Shown here: positions 1 through 8,290 of the stretch, in pieces
Layout: each line of letters starts with the position of its first letter
Numbering within the stretch: position 1 is the first letter of the stretch
DNA from: Helicostylum pulchrum
Taxonomy: Eukaryota > Mucoromycota > Mucoromycetes > Mucorales > Mucoraceae
DNA length: 11,210 bases
Assembly: GCA_025677825.1 (NCBI GenBank)
Contig: JAIXMO010000151.1
Location: 1-11,210, forward strand
Reading direction: 5' to 3'
Notes under the pieces: generated by a model
Databases searched by the model: none
What the model saw: the letters and a program-made list of their open reading frames with translations, nothing else
Told to the model about the DNA's origin: nothing
Program-made: the position numbers and the translations under genes

Positions 1-901
1 ATGTCATCAAAATTTAACCTTCCGCACAAGATCGGCTGTATCTCTTTCATTTTTCAAGATAGGGACAAGCTTCAAGCGTGAATCTGATAAAACATTTAAT
101 TTATAGCCTTAGTTTTTAATTTTTGTAAATAAAACACCGTGATTTCCACAATTGAACCGTAAAAATGGCTAATTTTCAGCCAGAAAAAAAAGGTTGTTTT
201 TAACGTTTTATAAAACGTTTTATATTGGAATAATGCTATTATTTAAATGTTTTATGATAAAGCCGAGTAAATTAACTATTATAAAATTACACTTTTACAT
301 GTTTAACTTAACTTTCCATCAAATTACGATAACCTTAACATTTGTGCAAAAAATCTGTTTATATTTTGAACTCTATCCATTATTTTAATCTACTATGTCG
401 ATGACGCTGAAACTCGGCCAATACGTTAATGTTTACAGCATCATTCTGCGTACCAAATATGGGAGTTATATTTATAGATTTGGTGTCCAAATAAGGGGAA
501 TAGATCATGCAAAATATTGTACTTTTATCAATTACTGCATGAATAATTGGTTAAAATCTGTCTTAAATGTATCATTGATTTTCTCTTAAACAGCTTTAAA
601 ACGTATTAGATCTATAGTAGTTTCCAATAACATTTTTTAAAATTACACTTATATTTTCAAAAGTTCTAATATTATTTGTATATATTCTATAAGTCAAATA
701 TTATTAAACATTTACATTAATTTATTTTTATATTAATAAAAACTTTACAAAAGTTTGCATACTAATAAGTTTACAGATACGAATTGCAAAACTGAAATTA
801 AAATGCAATTACGACTATTTTTGGGAAAGATATGAAAGTTGAAAGTCAAAACAACAATGACTAGACGCACCTCTTTATCGTAAAAATAAGTTAAAACAAA
901 A
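1..901. other. AT-rich flank left of the CACTA element, no convincing gene
   Basis: No convincing gene is visible. The first 81 bases form an open plus-strand frame ending in TGA at 79-81, followed by a possible polyadenylation signal AATAAA near 128-133, so this could be the last codons of a gene entering from the left. The opposite strand is also open over 1-51, so strand and coding status are undecided. The two 64-codon open frames at 194-388 and 395-589 have AT-driven composition, no domain and no splice context, and I treat them as chance. A perfect 18-bp palindrome lies at 202-219 (AACGTTTTA followed by its complement). Confidence 0.5.
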
Positions 902-961
902 GGCTAGCACTGGAGTCGAACAGGTGACATACCGAATGCTAACCGACTATTATACGACTAC
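902..961 (-). pseudogene. Degenerate tRNA-Asp-like sequence (tRNA pseudogene or SINE head)
   Basis: Read on the minus strand, this stretch resembles a tRNA with an internal deletion. There is a D-arm-like region containing GGTTAGCATTC, then an anticodon-loop-like ATGTCAC (GTC, as in tRNA-Asp), then a near-perfect B box (TGTTCGACTCC against GGTTCGANTCC), then a 7-nt acceptor-like GCTAGCC. TTTTGTTTT follows directly, as a Pol III terminator would. Roughly 12-15 nt, including the 3' side of the anticodon stem and the variable loop, appear to be missing. The acceptor ends do not pair and the T stem has mismatches. It should not make a functional tRNA. A dead tRNA gene or the head of a tRNA-derived SINE both fit. 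It could also be chance resemblance apart from the B box. Confidence 0.35.
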
Positions 962-1029
962 GTTATAGAGACAATGTTGATTTTTTTTATTATCTGTTAC
1001 AACATGATGGCATTTTACAGATCTTAAAA

Positions 1030-1042
1030 CACTACAAACAAA
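1030..1042 (+). repeat. Left terminal inverted repeat of the CACTA element
   Basis: CACTACAAACAAA is the perfect inverted counterpart of 7868-7880. The first five bases are the family-defining CACTA. Beyond base 13 the two ends diverge, although both continue with a GT-containing stretch and then TACGG-type motifs. Confidence 0.9.
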
Positions 1043-2017
1043 GTGGATTTTAGGCGTTTTCCGTATACGGGATATCCAACAGAATTCTCTACGACTCCCG
1101 TACTTTTTTTTTGGTTTTTGCAATTTTGTAAAATATTTTGATATTTTTAGTTCATGTGAAAGGTCTGTTTATTTGGTTTATTTTTGCTCATATAAACTAT
1201 TTTGTATCTTTTAAATTCATGGAGTAATAAAGGTTTGAAGTTTGTCTATTTTATTCTTTTTTTCTAAAAACTTTAAAGTGTAATTTTTTTGCCCTAAGCT
1301 GTATTTGAAATCTTTTATTTTAAAACACGTGAATTTTTTTTGCACTGTAAAAATAAAAAAAAGGTATGTATTGCTATTGCGAATACAGGTCGTATTATAG
1401 CAACTTTATGAAAAACATTTGCTGGTATATGTTATGACCACGCACTTTTTCAATTTAATGGTGTATCGGATGCAATAATTTAATTATAAAAGTTTGACAA
1501 AAATAAAGAAATACGTAAAAATAGTTTTACATTGAGCAAGTCTATGTTTTGATATTTAGGTATTTTTATAAAATGTATCAAAAGATAGAGAATTTAATTC
1601 TGCGTATTTTATCTCTCATATTAGTCTAGTAAAAAAGTTATTGTAGAGTCGCATTTCAGTTTTCCAAATGATATGTATGTTGGTTTAAACTCTTCACACT
1701 TTGCTGCCTTTTAAAAAAATTAAAAAATTGGGGGGGGGGGAAGAGAAAGCATGTGTAAAAGAAAAAGCTTATAAAAAAAAAGAGTCGTAGACATTTGAAA
1801 GGGAACATGTATAGTCGATATGAAGGAAATAAAAATAAAAATAGTAGCGTAGGTATATACTGTGTACAATTACCGCCTTGATGTCAATAAAAAAAACCTT
1901 TCCTTCTCTGTTTAGTTAAGCCACGCCATTTTATTTTAATGACGCGGAGTTGATCTTTACTCAGGTCTTCCCCCTTTTTTTTTCTTTTCCTTTTTCATTA
2001 TTTATTACTGCTCGACT
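1043..2017. other. Left subterminal and promoter region of the CACTA element, no gene
   Basis: Close to the end there are a few subterminal motifs: GTTTTCCGTATACG at 1056-1069 (contains the palindrome CGTATACG), ACGGGATATCC just after it, and CCCGTAC near 1098-1104. A CTACGACTC at 1090-1098 recurs inverted as GAGTCGTAG near 1782-1790. The remainder is AT-rich with no long frame on either strand. A run of 11 G lies at 1730-1740. Directly before the transposase start is a pyrimidine-rich tract (about 1967-1998), a common feature of fungal core promoters. I see no clear TATA box at a set distance. Confidence 0.6.
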
Positions 2018-2338
2018 ATGTCGAAAACTAAAACAGTACCATGCTTTTGTAATGCGCATTGCGTAGGTGGTGTTCCGTCTCAATACAGTTTTGTCTCTGA
2101 TCGTACCAGACGTAATCATGAACAAATAGACGGTTCTGCTATTAAACGTAGAAAGCTGTATTGTCTTACTGGTGTTCCCTCTGAAGGTCTATATTTTTAT
2201 AAAGCATCACAATATTAAACCGAAGATATTCTTTTACTCATATGTATATTTTTTTTTTAGAAATCATTCCTATTGTTCAACCAGGTGTTGCTGAAGATGA
2301 TGTCGAAGTATTCGAAGGTAAGTATTACTATTTAGCTC

Positions 2339-2372
<34 letters not shown>

Positions 2373-5214
2373 GTGACAGATACTAATATATTATTTATTT
2401 CTATAGACGATTTTGAATCGTTCGACGATGTTGAAGCTGAATCAGAAGCTACTACCAATGTTATTCATGACGAGGATGTTCAATCTGAATCTGAAGAACA
2501 CTGTTTTGAGGAACAAGGTACTTTATTTTATTTTATTTTATTTTTTTTAAAAAAAACTAACTAAAATATCATTTTCTGCAGATCCCCAAGAACCTTCTGT
2601 ATTTCCAGCAGAACCAGTGGCATTCATTTTCGTATTGATGTTATTAATGTTGCATGGAAAGCATCTCACTGAAGAAGGGTGTGAGATTGTAATGGTGTTT
2701 TTCAACATTATCTTGGCCTATTTGAACTTGGAATTTCGTTTTCCTAAAAGACTTCCAACTTTCGTTTCTCGAATGCAATTTGCAAAAAAATACTACACCG
2801 GCATTACCAAATATGTTAGCTGCAGCGCTTGCCACGCTATTTATAATATCCCTATCAACAACAATGACCGTAAACAGTATCACCAATGTACTTTTACGAA
2901 GTCTTATTCAACAACCACTGGACTTCCTTTGAGCATTTGCGAGAACGATTTGTATAATACAACAAAATCCGGAAAGCTTGTCCCTCGCTATACTTTTGTA
3001 TATAACTCAATCATTTCAACTTTAAAAACCTTTTTTAAAAGGAATGGATTTATGGAAAGTATCAATTCTTGGAGATCAAGAAAGTTACAGAAGGAAGGTC
3101 ATCTTTTTGATATTATGGATGGAAATGCATGGAAAACTTTTAAAGCACACGAATCTGATGCTAAACCGTTTGTCGAAAGTTCAGATAGTAATATCTTGTT
3201 CTCGTTGAATGTGGACTGGTATCAAGCATTCACGAAAGGAAGTTTTTCTATTGGCGCCGTATATATGACTATCCTGAATTTAGATAGAAGAACACGAAAC
3301 TTGAGAAAGAATGTGATACTAGTATCATTGATGCCCGGTCCCCATGAAGCAAGCTTGTCTCAAATAAATAATTATATGGATCCATTAGTCGAAGAATTGA
3401 ATACACTATTAAATGGTGTTGACATGATCTCTTCTAATGGTGAAATTGTCTTTGTTCGTGCAGCTCTACTCGTTGGTGTACTGGATCTCCCTGCCGCAGC
3501 AAAAGTTTTTGGATTCTCTTCCCACAACTCGACCTTTGGCTGTAGACGCTGTCATAAAGCATTACCAGGTCTATCAGCAGACAACTGGATGAGAGATTTC
3601 TCTGGCGGATTTGATGGCAATTGGCCTGAAAGAACCAATGCTTCCAACAGAAGTTATGCGCTTACATGGTCGAATGCAAAGAACGACGCTGAACGCCAAA
3701 GGCTAGTTTTGCTAAATGGCACTAGGTTTAGTTCTTTCCATAAATTGCGATATTACGACTTAGTCAGAAACACTGTGTATGATCCCATGCATAATCTGTA
3801 CCTTGGAACGTGTAAACGTGTGGTGGAAAAGATCTTCGTGACTTTTTTTAGTCGATCGGATTTAAATGCCATGGCGAAAATGGCTAAAGAAATTGTGATG
3901 CCAATCGGTATTGATGCCTCTTCCTTGTCTCGCAAGATTACCATTGGTGACGGATTCTCTTACATGAAAGCAGACGAATGGCGTATTTTCACCTTGTTTT
4001 TCTCACCATTGTTCTTCAAGTCTCGCTTACCAATGGCTAATTACAATAATTGGATGATGTTTGTTAATGCTGTTACGATTATGAGCAAAAATAGCCTGAG
4101 TGTTGAGGATGCAAGAAATGGACATCAAAAAATGGTTACATTTTGTAATCAATTTGAAAGGTTGTATGGAAAAGAAAGTTTGTATCCGAATATACATTAC
4201 CATGTACATTTGTATAGTCAGTTACTTGATTTTGGTCCTATGCATACACATCATGCATTCGGGTATGAACGGTATAATCAAGATTTGAAAGCTGCCAAGA
4301 CCAACAACAAAGGATCCTTTGAAGTCACAATTGCAAACAAGTTCTTGCAGTCGATTCACAAAGAAGATTTTTTTGTAGAGTCAATTACGGATTTGGGGTC
4401 TGGGGGTGTTCCTATTGCTGGACTAAAAGCTGCATTTTTGGGTATAGATATTCATGGTAATGATGAGAGTTACGAAGATATGTATTTATCCGAAGAGCTC
4501 GAAGCATCCAAAAGCGATGATTACGACCTTTTAAATTATGTCCAATACGCCGGCTGTATTGATAATGGTAGTTACACTCATGCCTATGGCTTTGAGTCTC
4601 TACCTATTAATACTGTCCGTTCGTTGAAGTTTAATACAAAGAAGGCGTATAGTTTTTTAAATGAAGAAGAATACCTACAACTTGTATGTTATTATCAGTT
4701 TTATTTCAACGAGCCGCAATATATCTTTGGATTTAATGATACTATTGATGCAAATGCAAGTCAGATTGTCAAGGTTGACAAACGAGTGGCTAAATTCAAG
4801 TCAATCAACATCCTTGGTCAACGATTCAGCTCAATTGAAAATACATCTTTAAAAGGTGGCTATTTTAAAGCTTACTATAGAGACAGTAATTTGCCTTCTG
4901 AAGATCACGTACTCCGCCCTGCTCAAATCCAATGTTTTTTCCGTCACTCTATGGAGTTATTGAATGTTGATAACGAATTGGAAACAGCGAGTTTTACCTT
5001 AGCGTATGTTCGTTGGTACAAAGATCTTGATCCCGGATCCAATGTTACAACATTTAATAATATAAATTCTACTTGTTATTCCAACAATTTTATGGACGCA
5101 TCCTTTATGGATATTTTACCTGTTCAATGCATTCATTCGCCAATTGGAATATACGTCAATGTATTAGAAAACATCAATGTTGTTATTGATATACCAAGAA
5201 AATTAGAAGAATAA
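2018..5214 (+). CDS. CACTA transposase, tnp2 family (four exons, 989 aa)
   Basis: This is the transposase expected to cut and join the CACTA ends in the nucleus. My exon model is 2018-2186, 2261-2317, 2407-2517 and 2582-5214. The introns are 74, 89 and 64 bp, all GT-AG and all phase 1, with branch-like TACTAAT in the second and CTAAC in the third. ATG 2018 follows a pyrimidine tract. The N-terminus carries a Cys/His cluster (C9, C11, C15, H34) resembling a zinc finger. Residues about 57-125 are strongly acidic. A second Cys set (C193, C196, C215) precedes the catalytic domain. The tnp2 hallmarks follow in order: NVDWYQAF (D324), LMPGPHEA, FGCRRCH (C433, C436), VYDPMHNLYLGTCK (D513, H516) and DFGPMHTHHAFGYERYN (E675). 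D324, D513 and E675 are my candidates for the catalytic acids; assigning them is inference. There is no stop or frameshift across 2582-5211. The family is certain from motifs; the small exons are predicted from splice signals. Confidence 0.9.
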
Positions 5215-5295
5215 AAATCGTAAAACTGGTAAAGAATATATTTATATATCAACCACAAAAAAAAAAAAGAAAAAAAAGCTTTTATTTATTAAAGA
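5215..5295. terminator. Shared 3' region between the convergent CACTA genes
   Basis: Only 81 bp separate the stop of the transposase gene (5214) from the stop of the minus-strand gene (5296). AATAAA at 5210-5215 overlaps the transposase stop. On the minus strand AATAAATAAA lies just beyond the other gene's stop (TTTATT at 5281-5286 on the plus strand). An A-rich run fills the middle. The 3' ends of the two transcripts probably overlap. This is inferred from motifs only. Confidence 0.45.
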
Positions 5296-6367
5296 CTAAC
5301 GTCTTTCCTCGTTAAATCCCCAAGCAGGAAGTCTCTTGTTCACGACGCTAAGAGGTACATTCAATGATGCAGACACCGTTACCCTTCTCTTAGTTTCCTG
5401 CAAATGAGAGCTAGACTCGAATCTAACCTTGTCTATTGTCTCAAATAGTAGGTTCAGCTTTATATACATTGTGAGTAAATCTTTTTTTTTCTTTTTTTTG
5501 TCTTCATTTTTTTTCGGGTACGTTACCTTCTCACTTCTCCATGTAGGTACGATGACCTTAAGAGAGGAAGCTGTGTTTGAATTTGGGTAAAATTCATTAT
5601 CCTCTTCTTCTGACATACACTCCTTTATAAGAAATGCTTTGCATTCATCCAAAGGTAAATTCATGATGGCGAAGATTTTTTTTTGATCCTCTTTGTCTGA
5701 GAAAGTGCGTATTCTATTTTTCAATTTCTAAAAAATGAAGGTAAGCTCGGTTGTAACGTAAAAAAAAAAAAAAAGAATAACAAATATTACTCTTAACATT
5801 CTCGAACGTTTATTAGATCGTGCTCTTCTTTGCGCAAGCAAGACAGGGTCATCTGCAAGTGCAACTTTTTTTTTCATCGAATCGTAACTCGTTCTACAAA
5901 TGCGTTTAATTTCCCTATCTGTGCCTGGCAATGGTTGGCCTTGGGAATCACGCATGTTATTGATGAAATAGTCTGTGCCGTAAACACATCCTTTTATCAG
6001 CTTATAAACATCGTTGTTTGTTCCAGTCAGCATTCCAGGGACGTCAAAATTAAATCCGTCTTTATACGCAATGAATGCATCTGAAACGATTTTCTATTTT
6101 TTTTAAGTATTCATATACACTATAGGTTTACCTATTCGATTATATATTTACACAAAAATGGCTGTTTTTTTGTCTTGGTGTCGTTCGAACGTTCTCGTTT
6201 TCTGAAAAGAGAGCTCTGATGGTCTCGAGTTCCCTAACCACTTCGTTGTGCTCCTCACGGGTCACGTAGTAAACTGTTACAGCTTGACGAGAACCATCGT
6301 GATTGCTGGTTCTGAAGCGATTACGAGATGAGCTAGCTTGCACATTGGGAATGGTGTTGCGTGACAT
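5296..6367 (-). CDS. Unrecognised CACTA accessory protein (three or four exons, 311 or 288 aa)
   Basis: I do not recognise this protein. The first exon runs 6367-6154 from an ATG in good context (AAAATGTC). It joins 6080-5791 through a 73-bp intron (donor GTGTAA, acceptor TTTCAG, phase 1), then 5727 onward through a 63-bp intron (GTAATA to TTTTAG, phase 0). The frame then stays open to the stop at 5296, giving 311 aa. A further 69-bp in-frame intron, 5526-5458 (GTAACG to ATAAAG), would remove a lysine-rich, poly-A-encoded stretch and give 288 aa. Visible features are a basic Ser/Arg-rich start, a short helical or coiled-coil-like segment (about 34-60), a central block with GTNNDVYKLIKGCVYGTDYF, a strongly basic patch (QRRARSNKRSRMLRK), then MSEEEDNEFY, PTWRSEK and a Pro/Trp-containing basic tail. 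No membrane segment or catalytic motif is seen. Its position suggests a TnpA-like DNA-binding partner of the transposase; that is inference. Confidence 0.65.
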
Positions 6368-7594
6368 TTTAACAGCAAAATAAATAAAAGGTACGTGAAA
6401 AGATATGAATCTGGCAGTAATAAGTAAGGGAAAAGCAGTAACAGCGCCACAATAAAAAAAGAGAAGTCTTTTTTTAAAAGAAATCTTACTTTTTCCTTAT
6501 TTTTTTTTATAAATAAACGAATGTACTTTCCTTTATTCTAATGGAGTCATTCAACTAAGAAATGGGTAATAACGCAAGTGATAGCTGACAGCTTCTTACG
6601 TAATATAAGGTAAACCTCTCTCTTTTTTTTTCTGCTATGGCTTGTTTTTTTTGCTCATCTTTAGCTAACGTTTTTAAATAGGTAATTGACTTCATCTAAT
6701 TACATGTACTGTCATAATATATTGTAAAGGTAAACTTTCACCCCTTTTAACTATTGCCACAGTAAATCTAACCGATATTCTCTAACTAGTCAATCGTCTT
6801 ACTGGTACCATCCCGTGTAATAACAAGTGCAGACGGCTATTTTTTTTATTTGGTAAATTAACTACGTGATTTTTTTGTATGAACTTGTATTAATATTCGT
6901 CTTTAATATAGTAACTGCTCTAAATGCATATTTGTTTACAAAGGGTAATTACATTCGTTTAACTTAAAAAAGCATAGTTTTATTGACACCTAATTCTTTT
7001 ACATAGGCATGCACTGCTGGTGATTTACAAGTTTTTTTTTCAGATTAATCTTTTTTTAAGGTAATAATAATTTATATAATGTTTATCCTTTACGATCTGT
7101 ATTATTAACTCATCTACGTTATAGAACCTGCTATACTATCCGTAGAGCACTGACGGTACCTTTACAAAAGAACATAATTGCTGTTATTGGTAATAACTTT
7201 TTATTTATTTAATACTTTTTTTTTCTAATCAATTTTACTAGTATATTCTCTTGTTTATCCGCTGTAATATTCTTCTCATGTTGCTACAGTCTGGTATATG
7301 GCTCCATCACATTGATAAGGTTAGTTCAGTTTATTTTTCTATATTGTATCCTATTATTACTGCTATCCGCGTAGTATCAGCAGTTGTGGCTCGCTATAAT
7401 GGCAGGGGTTTTTTTTGGGGGATGGGGAATAGTATCATCTAGAATAAATATCATCTATAATTTAACCAATAAAAAAGTAATTTAAACCATAAAATCACGT
7501 CTTTTTAAGCGAATAATAATCGTATAAAGCTTTTTCTAAAAACCAATTTGCCAATAATAAGGTCATAAGTCAATAAATGGAACCAATACGATAG
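6368..7594. other. Internal CACTA region, no readable gene; recurrent GGTAA motif
   Basis: About 1.2 kb lies between the accessory gene start and the right subterminal repeats. It should include that gene's promoter (minus strand, just right of 6367). No frame here looks coding. The 63-codon frame at 7251-7442 lacks any domain and has uninformative composition. GGTAA occurs at 6565, 6609, 6681, 6729, 6852, 6944, 7060 and 7189, while the complement TTACC is absent over about 6540-7450. Several copies follow a poly-T/AG tract, as splice donors of tiny exons might, but no translatable exon chain emerged. Confidence 0.5.
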
Positions 7595-7867
7595 CTACAA
7601 AGTACGGAAAACGCGTATATTTTATACGGAAAATTTACGGAAAACGCAGGAACTCCCGTAACAAAAATCTAACGGGATCCGCAGCGACAAACGTATACGG
7701 AAAACTTACGGGCGTTTCTAAAACCACCGTATACAGAAATCTACGGGATTTTCCAAAACTCCCGTAAAAAATCCCGTATTGCGGAAATTTCCTAAAATCC
7801 CGTGTACGGTGGTTTCTACGGGATATTCCAAAACGCCCGTATAGAATCCCGTAAATTTTCCGTACTT
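7595..7867. repeat. Right subterminal repeat array of the CACTA element (TACGG/CCGTA)
   Basis: About 16 copies of TACGG or CCGTA, in both orientations and often within TACGGAAAA or TCCCGTA, are packed into about 270 bp. Two 39-bp direct copies at 7740-7778 and 7815-7853 differ at four positions and are offset by 75 bp. AAACCACCGTATAC at 7721-7734 is matched in inverted orientation at 7802-7815 with one difference. The inner edge (CTACAAAGTACGGAAAA from 7595) mirrors the outer edge, so the block is an imperfect foldback. Subterminal repeats of this kind are transposase or accessory-protein binding sites in plant CACTA elements; a similar role here is inferred. Confidence 0.85.
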
Positions 7868-7880
7868 TTTGTTTGTAGTG
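7868..7880 (-). repeat. Right terminal inverted repeat of the CACTA element
   Basis: TTTGTTTGTAGTG is the exact complement of the left terminus at 1030-1042. It is followed by AAA (7881-7883), matching the AAA before the left end. Confidence 0.9.
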
Positions 7881-7883
7881 AAA

Positions 7884-8290
7884 GTTAGATTTTACCCGTA
7901 CCAGTAGGCACACGTCGTTGGAAATCTCTCGAAATTTAACTCCAACACTATCCTACAGTTTATTACTTTTACATTCCATTAGTCGTTATTTTATCTGCAG
8001 TTATAACGATGTTTGCAAATCATTGAATTAAGGACTACCATTAGCAGTAAACATAGATATAAAACGTATGAATATTATGTAAAATTAAAATTAAATTCAT
8101 TAGGATGTGTTATTAAACCGATATCTGCCGAATTCATTAAGTTATAACCTAATATATCTCTTTTCACTAAGCGATGTCGCGTAGTTTTAATTATCGGGCC
8201 TGGAAAATATTTTAGGTGGTTGCGTAGAATTTTTACGCATCTCTCAAAAAAATTTCAGACTCCTACTATTGTTATTCCAATAGTTATTAG
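7884..8290. other. AT-rich spacer with possible left end of the Merlin element
   Basis: There is no intact frame. A candidate Merlin terminus begins GGATGTGTTATTAAACC at 8103, preceded by ATTCATTA (8095-8102) as a possible 8-bp duplication. No matching right end is visible, and AATTCATTA recurs at 8131-8139, so the duplication reading is weak. A short frame MSRSFNYRAWKIF starts at ATG 8174 and stops at 8213-8215. It shares the phase of the downstream transposase and may be a relic of its N-terminus. TGCGTA and TACGCA form a small inverted repeat near 8220-8240. Confidence 0.35.

Larger units (their letters stand above)
1030..7880. mobile_element. Complete CACTA (En/Spm-type) DNA transposon, 6851 bp, two genes
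   Basis: The element is bounded by inverted termini: CACTACAAACAAA at 1030-1042 and its exact complement at 7868-7880. The trinucleotide AAA sits immediately outside each end (1027-1029 and 7881-7883), matching the 2-3-bp target duplication typical of CACTA elements. Inside are an intact tnp2-family transposase gene on the plus strand, a convergent second gene on the minus strand, and subterminal TACGG/CCGTA repeats dense at the right end. A second match between the ends, 14 bp and perfect, pairs 1056-1069 with 7692-7705 in inverted orientation. An intact reading frame plus matching termini suggests a recent, possibly autonomous copy. The AAA duplication is weak evidence alone, because the flanks are A-rich. 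The call rests on termini, transposase family and subterminal repeats together. Confidence 0.9.

Noticed and set aside
202..219. Perfect 18-bp palindrome as a regulatory site
   Set aside because: Its composition is nearly all A/T around AACGTT, and no adjacent gene or repeat gives it context.
194..589. Two adjacent 64-codon open frames on the plus strand
   Set aside because: AT-rich, Phe/Ile/Leu/Tyr-heavy translations without any domain, conserved start context or splice signals. This length is expected by chance at such composition.
2644..2886. Minus-strand 80-codon frame opposite the transposase
   Set aside because: It is the antisense shadow of clearly coding tnp2 sequence. The same applies to the other short frames inside 2617-5214, inside the accessory gene, and inside the Merlin and Tc1 genes.
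5830..6084. Plus-strand 84-codon frame across the accessory gene
   Set aside because: It lies opposite the second exon of the minus-strand gene, whose splice-consistent frame explains the region better.
7251..7442. Possible third gene of the CACTA element
   Set aside because: A single 63-codon frame with no domain and no convincing exon partners. Retained only as part of the GGTAA observation.
7595..7867. CRISPR-like array
   Set aside because: The repeats are short, in both orientations, irregularly spaced and at a transposon end. There are no uniform spacers and the context is eukaryotic.
7635..7913. Minus-strand 92-codon frame with repeated FPQYGIFYG-like units
   Set aside because: The apparent protein repeat comes from the TACGG/CCGTA DNA repeats, and the frame crosses the CACTA terminus into flanking DNA.
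8094..8139. AATTCATTA direct repeats as a target-site duplication flanking a small insertion
   Set aside because: Only 28 bp lies between the copies and it has no terminal inverted repeats, so a tiny inserted element is unlikely. The left copy is kept only as a weak Merlin duplication candidate.
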